Position numbers and translations under genes: made by a program | The notes under the pieces: generated by a model | What the model was told of the DNA's origin: nothing | Database searches by the model: none | The model's input: only the letters and a program-made list of their open reading frames with translations | Assembly: GCA_019242475.1 (NCBI GenBank) | Contig: JAFAVK010000018.1 | Location: 1 to 41,085, forward strand | DNA length: 41,085 nucleotides | Direction: 5' to 3' | From: Acidobacteriota bacterium | Lineage (GTDB): Bacteria > Acidobacteriota > Blastocatellia > Pyrinomonadales > Pyrinomonadaceae | In this document: positions 8,740 through 16,091 of the stretch, piece after piece | How positions within the stretch are numbered: position 1 is the stretch's first letter | Layout: each line of letters opens with the position of its first letter

Positions 8740-9699
8740 ATGGAAAGACTCTTGACCTTACTCTTCGCCGCCCTCGCGCTCTACGCCACAGCCTCCCCGG
8801 CCCGCGCGCAGAACAAGCCCGAGGAGTACGTCGAACGCGCGCTGGCGCGTTTCGAGCGGGGCGATGCCGACGGCGCCCTCGTAGACCTCGAAAAGGCCAT
8901 CAAGCTCTCCCCCAAATTGGACGCCGCCTACAGCGCCCGCGCCCAGGTCAGGAAGGCCAAAGGCGACCTCGAAGGCGCGTTCGCCGACTTCAGCAAGGCG
9001 GTCGAGCTGAACCCGAAGAACGTCATCGCCCTCTACACGCGCGGCTTCATGCGGATGGAGAGGCGGGACTACGACGGCGCCATCCAGGACTTCGACCGCG
9101 CGCTTGAGCTACAGCCCAACCTCGCCATCGTCTACAACAACCGCGGCGACGCGAAGAAGGCGAAGGGCGACGCCGACGGCGCCATCGCCGACTACACGAA
9201 GGCCGTCGAGAACAACCCCAGGCTCGCCGAGGCGTACCACAGCCGCGGAACCCTCCTCATGGACAGGAAGGAGACCGGCCCGGCCATCGCCGACTACACG
9301 TCGGCCCTCGCGCTCAACCCGCAGTTGGCCGAGGCTTACTACAACCGCGGCGTCGCCCGCTCCGCCTCCGGCGACACGGCCGGCGCCGTCGAAGACTTCA
9401 CCAGATTCATCGCGCTCAACCCGCAGAGCGCCGACGCCTTCTACAGCCGCGGCCGCGCCCTCGAAACCAAAGGCGACCCGGAGGCCGCCCTCGCCGACTT
9501 CTCCAAAGCGATTGAGGTTGACCCGCAGTACGCCGAAGCCTACGCCAGCCGCGGCCTCATCCTCCTCGCGCGCAACCGGGACGCGGAGGCCCAGAAGGAC
9601 TTCGACAAGTATCTCCAGCTCAACCCCTCCGCCAAAGAGAACCTCGAACAGCGCGTCAAATACGCCAGGTACCAGCGCGCGAAGAGGCCGAAACAGTAG
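8740..9699 (+). CDS. Secreted tetratricopeptide-repeat protein
   Basis: A 319-residue protein with a signal peptide (MERLLTLLFAALALYATASPARAQ) and then about eight tandem 34-residue TPR units filling the rest. Each unit carries the usual pattern of small and aromatic residues, for example AYYNRGVARSASGDTAGAVE. TPR arrays are protein-binding scaffolds, and this one is probably periplasmic. There is no catalytic domain. GAGGAAG lies four bases before the ATG. The stop at 9699 is three bases from the stop of the convergent GrpB-family gene. Confidence 0.88.
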   Translation: MERLLTLLFAALALYATASPARAQNKPEEYVERALARFERGDADGALVDLEKAIKLSPKLDAAYSARAQVRKAKGDLEGAFADFSKAVELNPKNVIALYTRGFMRMERRDYDGAIQDFDRALELQPNLAIVYNNRGDAKKAKGDADGAIADYTKAVENNPRLAEAYHSRGTLLMDRKETGPAIADYTSALALNPQLAEAYYNRGVARSASGDTAGAVEDFTRFIALNPQSADAFYSRGRALETKGDPEAALADFSKAIEVDPQYAEAYASRGLILLARNRDAEAQKDFDKYLQLNPSAKENLEQRVKYARYQRAKRPKQ

Positions 9700-9702
9700 C
9701 CC

Positions 9703-10235
9703 TCACTCGAAGCGTGTGCGTGAATCGCGCCAACGTGCGGCCCGCCGATCCATCTCTTTGATGAATCCGTCCTTGCCGTCCATATACCCGTCCGCGCTCT
9801 GCGCGTGCTCCTCCGCCAACCTCCGCTTCAGCTCGCTGTACCTTTGCGCGTCCGCGGGGTGGGCGAGCATGTAGTCGCGGAAAGCCAGGTGACGCTCCGC
9901 CTCCGCCGAGCCGGCCTCGAACGCGTGAACGTGATGCGTCCTGATTCCTTCCCGGTCGTCTTTACGGAAGTAACGGCGGCCGGGGATGCCGTACTCGCCC
10001 ATCACCTGGTAACCGAGCGACTCCATCGACGAACTCCGGCCGTCCACCTCGGCAACGCCCCTGACCTCGACCAGCAGATCGAGGATGGGCTTCGCGTAGA
10101 TGCCGGGGATGGCCGTGCTGCCGACGTGGTGGACGGCCAACACGTTCTCGCCAGCGCGGCGGCGACCTGCTTCGCTTCCGCCTCGAACGCATCCCGCCAA
10201 CGCGGGTCGTGGGGGACGACTTCTACTTCCCTCAT
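9703..10235 (-). pseudogene. GrpB-family protein gene, interrupted by a single-base frameshift
   Basis: GrpB/UPF0157 proteins have a nucleotidyltransferase-like fold. The N-terminus reads MREVEVVPHDPRWRDAFEAE in one frame from ATG 10235, which has GAGGT upstream. The family core VLAVHHVGSTAIPGIYAKPI and the C-terminus THHVHAFEAGSAEAERHLAF lie in another frame ending at 9703. The switch is at about 10149-10153, where CTGGCGAG would read correctly as CTGGGCGAG. The span is 533 bases, one short of 178 codons. It is either a real lesion or a base-calling error. An in-frame start exists only for a shortened protein beginning near 10200. Confidence 0.8.
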
Positions 10236-10302
10236 GAATTACACCTCACGAGCAGCCTACCGCCCCGACCGATGATTGCCGGCGGTCGGGTGCGCGCCGT
10301 TG

Positions 10303-10845
10303 TCAGGTTGCGGCCTCCCACGTAAAAGCGCCGCCCCCGCCCCCCGCCTCCGACCCGTAGTAAGCCTCCGCCCACAGCAACGTCTGCCTCTGATTCGCCG
10401 GGTCGATGCTGAGACGAAACCTCTTCTGCAAGACCGGGGCGTCAGGCGGCTCCATCCGCCACTCGTCGCCGACCTGGTAGTAGATTACCTCGCAGCCGTC
10501 CGGCTGCGGCAGGTCAACCGCCTCCCTGAGCTGCCGCTGCGCCACGATCAGAGTCCGGGCCTGATACGGGCCGCGACCTAAGTAACCACAGCCGGTCACG
10601 AGGAGCCGGCCCCTCAGCCCGACCGCGCGCAGGCGGTTGAAGGCATCGTCCGTCAGGCGGCAATGACGCCAGCGAAAAGACTCCTCCACCTGAAGCTCAT
10701 CCGTGCCGGGCAGGAGTTGGATGGTCGCGTGGAAGGAGGGCTGCTTCTCCCGCTCCGGGACTTCCAACATGCGCCTGAGCCTGGGGTCGTCCTTCCGAAT
10801 CTTCTCGATGGTAAAGGCACTTTCCATCCGCGAATCACCATTCAT
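10303..10845 (-). CDS. Conserved-looking protein of unknown function
   Basis: A 180-residue protein without signal peptide or membrane segment. The ATG at 10845 is chosen because GGAGGTG lies eight bases upstream; a longer in-frame reading is not supported. The sequence is mixed alpha/beta with a tail of glycines (SEAGGGGGAFTWEAAT). Patches such as RLLVTGCGYLGRGPYQARTL look structured, but I do not recognise the family. A perfect TATAAT lies 50 bases upstream, so it probably has its own promoter, overlapping the terminator region of the upstream subtilase gene. Confidence 0.65.
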   Translation of the reverse strand: MNGDSRMESAFTIEKIRKDDPRLRRMLEVPEREKQPSFHATIQLLPGTDELQVEESFRWRHCRLTDDAFNRLRAVGLRGRLLVTGCGYLGRGPYQARTLIVAQRQLREAVDLPQPDGCEVIYYQVGDEWRMEPPDAPVLQKRFRLSIDPANQRQTLLWAEAYYGSEAGGGGGAFTWEAAT

Positions 10846-10894
10846 TACTGTGCCACCTCCCGGCGCCGTCCCCGATTTCGATTTGCAAGTCGGT

Positions 10895-10921
10895 ATTATA
10901 AGTACCGGCCGAGTAGGACAA
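10895..10921 (-). promoter_or_regulatory. Putative promoter of the gene at 10303-10845
   Basis: The minus strand carries a perfect TATAAT (10900-10895). A TTGTCC (10921-10916) lies 15 bases upstream, which is a short spacer, so the -35 is doubtful. Confidence 0.45.
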
Positions 10922-10958
10922 AACAATCGGGGGGCGTGACTGTCAGTCACGCCCCCCG
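10919..10958 (-). terminator. Strong rho-independent terminator of the subtilase gene
   Basis: A perfect 15-bp inverted repeat (10928-10942 with 10944-10958; arm CGGGGGGCGTGACTG) has a single central base. On the minus strand the stem is followed by ATTGTTTTGT, giving a U-rich tail 40 bases after the subtilase stop. Confidence 0.88.
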
Positions 10959-10996
10959 AGGTTTAAAGTCACGGCCCCACCGCGGGGGCCAGCTCC

Positions 10997-13900
10997 CTAG
11001 TTGCTGCCGAAACGCTGGCGGTACTCGGTCGAGGTGATGAACGCCTTGACCATCTCCGCCTTGTTGAAGTCGCCGTTGAAGGAGTTGAGCTTATTCAGCC
11101 AGAAGTTGTAGCCGTTGAAGTTGCCGTCGGGCGGGTCGTTCGGGTTCCTTCTCAGGTACCCGAAGTATTCCGCGAGGACGAACGCGCGGTTGAACTCGCT
11201 GCTGACGAAGTCGGCGTCGTCGGCCACCTGCCGCAGGACGCTCGCGCGGCCGTTGTCGGTGTTGTCGGCCGCCAGCTGCGCGACCAGGGCGTTGCGCTCG
11301 GCCGTGGAGAGCGCGCCGCCGGTGTTGGTGTTGAGCGTGTCCACGAACTGCGCGGCGTTCATGCTTCTCGGGTAGGCGGCCAGGAACTCGGGCCGCTGGA
11401 CGAACTCCAGCGCGTACGCCTGCTTGTTCGTTTCGAGCGCCGCCTGCCACGCGCCCTGCCCCACGATCACCCCGCGGCCGATCCGCTGCGTGTCGCGCAG
11501 GAACTCGTCTAAGGTGAGCGGGACGGTGCTGCCGATGCGCCGGCCGTACGCCTCCTGATAGAACCTGTGGACGAGGTAGCCCGTCTGCTGGAACTCTATC
11601 GAGAGGAAGAAGGCCGCCGAGACCTGCACGCGCCGGTCGGCCACGCACGCGGCGGCGCCGCCGCACGCGTCGATCTGCGACTTCCAGAAGGCGAGGCCCG
11701 AAGCGTCGGCCTCGCGGTTGAGGAAGTCGTGGTAGTGCTGCCGGACGAAGATGTCCGAGTCGTCGATGGGGTTCGCGGCCGGCTCGGTCGCGTCGTCGAG
11801 AATCTGGACGGTCGTGACCCCCGTCGTGCCGACGCCGACCTCGAGCCCCTGCGGGTTCGAGAGCGCGATGGTGAACGCCTCGGTGCCCTCCACGTACGAG
11901 TCCTCACTGATGAGGACGGGAATGGTCGCGGAGGTCTGGCCCGCCGCGAAGGTGATCGTGCCAATCGCCTTCGTGTAGTCGGAGCGCGAAGAGGCTGTGC
12001 CGTCCACGGTCGTGTAGTCCACCGTGACGGGGAACGAGGTGTCGCCCGTGCGCGTCACCGTCACGTCGAAGCCCGTGCAATCCTCCTGCACCTGCGTGGT
12101 CGCCTGCTGGAACTGGAGCGAGACGAGCGAGGGCACGGCGGTGAAGACGGGCAGCCCGTCCACGGTCAGCGTGTAGGCCGTGCCGACGCCCGCGCCGCCG
12201 GTGACCTCGTTGACGACGACGACGAACGAGGTGTTCGCCGGGACGTTCACCGAGTAGGTGCGCGAGGTGACGCCCGCCGAGTTGTTGGCGATGTCGCCGA
12301 GGTAGTTGTCGGTGACCGCCGCCGGGTTGAACGTCGGCGCGTAGGCCACCGACTGGAGCTTGAGCGCGTCGGCCGAGGAGGTGGTCAGCGTGATGGTCAC
12401 GCAGATGGTCTGGTTGCTGTTGTTCTGGAACGTGTAGGCGTCGTAGCGGTGCGCCACGCCCTGGTCGGCCGCGTTGACGCCGGGCTGCGGCTTGTTGATG
12501 CCGCAGCTCGAATTGGTGCCGAAGCCGGTGCGCGCGATGCGGCCCGACTGGAGGCCGGTCGTCCCCGTGAAGCCCTCGCCGCCCGGGGGCGCCGTCGTGT
12601 CGAGCGTGGTGCTGATGGTCGCCGTGCGGCGGAGGTCGAGGGTGAAGTTCAAGACGCGCGGGCTCATCGTGCCGCCCGAGTAGTTGACCGTGAGCGTGAA
12701 GCTGATGGTCGAGGGCGACTGGACGGTGTGGCTCACGATGAACTGGAACGGCGTCGTGTTGGTCGCCGTGCCGCCCGCGGCGATGTTCGGGTAGGCGGAG
12801 GTGCCCGGCGGGACGATGGTGACGCCCGGCGTGCTGCTCGTCAGAGTCGCGTTGACGCCCGTGAGCGTCGCGCCGGTGTTGTTACGCAGCTCGACGGTGA
12901 GCGAGCCGCGCTCGCCCGGCTCGACGAAGCCGTTGCCGTTGCCGGCCGACTCGGTGGCCGTCACCGTGCCGAGTTCCACCTCGACGGGCTGCGCGCCGGC
13001 CGCGGCCAGCGCCGTGTCGGCCATGATGATGCCGGCGCCCGAGTCGCGGTCAACGCCCGGCGCCTCGATGTCGATGGCCGAGGCGACGAGCGCCGCGCGC
13101 ACCTGCGTGGGCGTGATGCCGGGCTTGCCGCTGAGCACGAGCGCCGCGATGGCGGCGGCGTGCGGCGCGGCGGCCGAGGTGCCGTAGAACGGGCTGGAGA
13201 AGCCGCCCGCGCCCGAGACGACGCCGCCGTCCGAGGCCGTGATGTCCGGCTTCTGGCGAACGACGCCGCCCGTCGAGGAGAAGTTCCCCGCCGTGTAGGG
13301 CGCGCCGTTCGCGTTGAAGAAGAGGCGGCGCGGGCCGTCGGACTCGAACGGCTCGACCTGGTTGCTGGAGTTGTGCGGCCCGGGGTAGGGGCCGGTCGTC
13401 CCGGTGACGCCCGAGGCCGTGGTGAACGGGCCGGACGAGGGCGTCGCCGCGACCGCGTAGGCCAGGGCCGCGCTGGCGTGGCCGTGCGTCTGGCCGGGCG
13501 TGCTGAACTGGAGCGTGCCGCGGAAGGAGTTGACGTGCAGGTAGCGGTCGGCGCCCGAGAACTTGGCGACGACGATGCGGTTGTTCGTCACGTTCGCCCC
13601 GCCGCCGACGAGCTCTATCGGATCCTGCGTGCCGTCCTGCGTGTTGGTCGAGAGGGCGACGACGCTCGTGCCCGCGGAGTTCAGGACGTAGAGGTCGTAG
13701 TCGTTGCTGGAGCCGCCGAGCGGGTCGGCCCAGGTGCACGAGATCGGGTTGCCGGAGCCGAACGTGATGCGGTCGAACTGCGAGACCGCGGCCGAGGTGT
13801 CGAAGTCATGGACGTGCCCCGCGCCCGCGCCGCCGATGGCGGCGAGCGTGCCGCCGTCGGCGAAGTCGCCCTCGAAGACGCCGGCCGTGCCGTCGTTCTT

Positions 13901-15103
13901 GTTGCCCTCGTTGCCGGCCGAGGAGAAGTAGAGCGCGCCGCCGGTCGTCACGTCGTTGACGGCCTGGGTCACGACGCCGCCGTTGGTGTTCGAGACGATG
14001 GACGTCGCCTGCCCGTCCTGGAAGACCGCCTCGGTGTAGTAGAAGATGTCGTCCACGATGATGTCGCACCCGGCGGCGCGGAGCTTGTGGATGTTGTCGG
14101 CGAACGAGGTGATGCTGGAGAAGGCGGTGGCGAAGTAGAGCTTCGCGCCGGGGGCGAGGTCATGGACGATCTCGAGCATCGCCGTGCCCTCGTCGCCGCT
14201 GCCGACCTGGCCGGGGAGCACCGTCACGTCCGGCGGCAGGTCGCCCGTGCCGACGGCCGAGGCCATGTTGACGACGCCGTCGGAGAGGACGCCGATCTTA
14301 ATCCCCGTGCCGTCCACGCCGTAGCGCGAGCGCGCGACGTTGGCGCGGTGCGTCACGTCGCCCTGCGACGTGCGCGCGCCGACGCTCGCGTCCGCGGGGG
14401 GCTTGGCCGACCCGGCGGAGCCCAGCGCGGCGAGCGCACTGCTCAGGTTGGCGCGCACGCGCGCGGCGCGCGACTCGAAGCCGCCCGGCCGCCTTGACGC
14501 CGCGAGCGGAACGTCCAGGGTCTCCGGGGCCGGGGCCGGCGCGGCGGGGCGCGTCGTGTAGGCCTCCTGCTTCGACTGGATGTAGCGCACCTGCGGCAGG
14601 GCGGCGATGGCCTCCAGGCGGTCGAGCCCCACCTCCACGCGCGCGCTGTCGTAGCCGGGCACGGCCACCAGGACTCTCGCGCCGTTAGCACTCAGCGTCT
14701 CGAAGAAGGCGTCGTCGAGCTTGGCCGTGATGTCCACCACGACGCGCCCCGCGCTGACCTCATCGACCGCGAGGGCGACCGACTGCACGCCGGGCGCGAT
14801 TGACTCGCCGCGGCTCATCTTGGTTGCGTAGAGGAGCTGCGAGTCTATCTTCCGCTGGGCGGGCGTGCGCGACATCTTGTCGAGGACGAGCGCCTGTATC
14901 TGCTTCAACGCCGCGGCGCTGATCTGGCCGTCGGCCGCCTCGTCCTGCGCCGCGCGCGCGGCGGCTCTCGGTGTGAACGCGCCTGCGGCCGCGGCGGCCG
15001 CGACGCCGGCGAGTGCCAGCGCCAGCGCAAAGAAGGGCAAGGGCCGGAAGCCGCGGTGCTTCGGGCGGCCGGGGGCGATCTTAGTTCTTCGACGTTCCTT
15101 CAT
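10997..15103 (-). CDS. Secreted S8-family serine peptidase with Calx-beta and DUF4214 modules
   Basis: A 1368-residue multidomain exoprotein. The ATG at 15103 has AGGAGG five bases upstream. It has a long signal sequence (about 1-50). A propeptide (about 60-185) contains TPAQRKIDSQLLYA and ends near DRLEAIAALPQVRYIQ. The subtilase domain (about 250-690) has catalytic Asp275 in IGVLSDGV, oxyanion Asn398 in FSSAGNEGN and Ser643 in YGTSAAAPHAAAIAAL. The usual catalytic His motif (HGTxVAG) is replaced by DEGTAMLEIV, which puts Glu305 there. Downstream are beta domains, a PPC-like region, a Calx-beta repeat (VTVTRTGDTSFPVTVDYTTV) and a C-terminal DUF4214 module (FLNREADASGLAFWKSQI). The modules after the protease suggest surface or matrix attachment. 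A paralogue of its propeptide is encoded just upstream at 15252-15740. Confidence 0.88.
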   Translation of the reverse strand: MKERRRTKIAPGRPKHRGFRPLPFFALALALAGVAAAAAAGAFTPRAAARAAQDEAADGQISAAALKQIQALVLDKMSRTPAQRKIDSQLLYATKMSRGESIAPGVQSVALAVDEVSAGRVVVDITAKLDDAFFETLSANGARVLVAVPGYDSARVEVGLDRLEAIAALPQVRYIQSKQEAYTTRPAAPAPAPETLDVPLAASRRPGGFESRAARVRANLSSALAALGSAGSAKPPADASVGARTSQGDVTHRANVARSRYGVDGTGIKIGVLSDGVVNMASAVGTGDLPPDVTVLPGQVGSGDEGTAMLEIVHDLAPGAKLYFATAFSSITSFADNIHKLRAAGCDIIVDDIFYYTEAVFQDGQATSIVSNTNGGVVTQAVNDVTTGGALYFSSAGNEGNKNDGTAGVFEGDFADGGTLAAIGGAGAGHVHDFDTSAAVSQFDRITFGSGNPISCTWADPLGGSSNDYDLYVLNSAGTSVVALSTNTQDGTQDPIELVGGGANVTNNRIVVAKFSGADRYLHVNSFRGTLQFSTPGQTHGHASAALAYAVAATPSSGPFTTASGVTGTTGPYPGPHNSSNQVEPFESDGPRRLFFNANGAPYTAGNFSSTGGVVRQKPDITASDGGVVSGAGGFSSPFYGTSAAAPHAAAIAALVLSGKPGITPTQVRAALVASAIDIEAPGVDRDSGAGIIMADTALAAAGAQPVEVELGTVTATESAGNGNGFVEPGERGSLTVELRNNTGATLTGVNATLTSSTPGVTIVPPGTSAYPNIAAGGTATNTTPFQFIVSHTVQSPSTISFTLTVNYSGGTMSPRVLNFTLDLRRTATISTTLDTTAPPGGEGFTGTTGLQSGRIARTGFGTNSSCGINKPQPGVNAADQGVAHRYDAYTFQNNSNQTICVTITLTTSSADALKLQSVAYAPTFNPAAVTDNYLGDIANNSAGVTSRTYSVNVPANTSFVVVVNEVTGGAGVGTAYTLTVDGLPVFTAVPSLVSLQFQQATTQVQEDCTGFDVTVTRTGDTSFPVTVDYTTVDGTASSRSDYTKAIGTITFAAGQTSATIPVLISEDSYVEGTEAFTIALSNPQGLEVGVGTTGVTTVQILDDATEPAANPIDDSDIFVRQHYHDFLNREADASGLAFWKSQIDACGGAAACVADRRVQVSAAFFLSIEFQQTGYLVHRFYQEAYGRRIGSTVPLTLDEFLRDTQRIGRGVIVGQGAWQAALETNKQAYALEFVQRPEFLAAYPRSMNAAQFVDTLNTNTGGALSTAERNALVAQLAADNTDNGRASVLRQVADDADFVSSEFNRAFVLAEYFGYLRRNPNDPPDGNFNGYNFWLNKLNSFNGDFNKAEMVKAFITSTEYRQRFGSN

Positions 15104-15251
15104 GTAGCCTCCTCGAAAAGTGGTGAAGTGTGCGGGCCGCCTCGTAACAAGGCGTCGCCGTCTCACGGGCGAAAGTAGGGCCGGAGTCCGGACTCGGCCG
15201 AAGTCGGGCACGGGCGGCGGCGGCCCTCACGCGGGGCCGTGCCGCGTCAAA

Positions 15252-15740
15252 TCACTGTTTGAGAGCGCCGGGAGCGTTTGTCATGGCCTTCGCGGCCGGC
15301 GAGATGTACCTCACATCCTTCAGCCCCGCCACCGCCTCCAGCCTTTCGAGTGCGAGCCGTGCGCGGATGGTGTGGTACTTCTCGGAGGTCGAGAGGACTT
15401 CGGCCCCGAGCTTCGCGACCCTCGAAACCAGACCGGGCGTCACGACCGCGGTGATGTCAACGAGGGCGCGCCCGCGCTCGTCGAGGTCGAGTTCAATCGG
15501 CCCGGAGGGAATCCCGCGGGTCTCACCGCGCTTCTGCTTCAGGGCGTAGAGTAGTTGTGTGTCGAGCTTCCGCTGGGCGGGGGTGCGTGCCCTTTTGGCC
15601 GCGGCGATTTCGGCGATCTGGCGCGCGGCCTCCGGGCCGATTTTCTGATCCTCCCCCTGCTGGGCGCGCGCGCCCGCCGCCCTGGCCGCGGGCGCGGACA
15701 CGACGGCGAGAAGGACTAAGACCGCGAGCGAGGTGGTCAT
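15252..15740 (-). CDS. Stand-alone secreted paralogue of the subtilase propeptide
   Basis: A 162-residue protein with a signal peptide (MTTSLAVLVLLAVVSAPAARAAG) and nothing after the propeptide-like part. It matches the propeptide of the subtilase immediately downstream: TPAQRKLDTQLLYA (53-66) against TPAQRKIDSQLLYA, VDITA against VDITA, and ERLEAVAGLKDVRYI against DRLEAIAALPQVRYI, at the same spacing. Subtilase propeptides act as folding chaperones and inhibitors, so this one could act in trans on the neighbour or be the remnant of a lost second protease. It ends with a true TGA, and 148 bases separate it from the protease start. No strong Shine-Dalgarno precedes ATG 15740, so the start is less certain. 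Confidence 0.75.
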   Translation of the reverse strand: MTTSLAVLVLLAVVSAPAARAAGARAQQGEDQKIGPEAARQIAEIAAAKRARTPAQRKLDTQLLYALKQKRGETRGIPSGPIELDLDERGRALVDITAVVTPGLVSRVAKLGAEVLSTSEKYHTIRARLALERLEAVAGLKDVRYISPAAKAMTNAPGALKQ

Positions 15741-15865
15741 AGCACTACGAGAGTTCGAAAATTCTTGAGCAGGCCCGAGACTTTAACATCCGGGGTGAGA
15801 CACTTAAGCCGGCGCCACTCGTATCGTCATTCAACTGCGGACGTAAATCACTGCGGAGGTTGCGA

Positions 15866-15894
15866 AGCTATTTTAGATTCGGCGGGAAGTCAAT
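15866..15894 (-). promoter_or_regulatory. Possible promoter for the propeptide-subtilase pair
   Basis: The 351-base gap 15741-16091 holds no gene. On the minus strand it contains TTGACT (15894-15889), a 17-base spacer and TAGCTT (15871-15866). The -35 is good and the -10 weak. The leader to the start at 15740 would be about 120 bases. Confidence 0.3.
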
Positions 15895-15966
15895 AGCAAA
15901 CGCGGAAGCTCACTGCGGGCCGGACGCCGGAATTGGCGGGTGCGGGGGCCGGTGGCTGTTCGCCAA

Positions 15967-16011
15967 TGAACGCAGCCGCGGCGAGCGACGAGCCCGCCGT
16001 GGCTGCGTTCA
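15967..16011. repeat. 17-bp inverted repeat in the 15741-16091 gap
   Basis: TGAACGCAGCCGCGGCG (15967-15983) pairs with 15995-16011 with one G-U wobble around an 11-base loop. It may end transcription of the hydrolase gene on the minus strand (stop at 16092), but no U-tract follows. A second, shorter hairpin (ACCCGCCG at 16048-16055 with 16066-16073) lies between it and that stop. Confidence 0.6.
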
Positions 16012-16091
16012 CGAGACAGATGACCCAAATGGCCGGCGACGATTGTCACCCGCCGTCTGTCACGCCGGCGGGTCGTCCCACACATGCCTCA

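Noticed and set aside
11567..14497. 976-codon plus-strand reading opposite the subtilase
   Set aside because: Low-complexity Arg/Gly/Val composition and exact overlap with a clear multidomain protease on the other strand.
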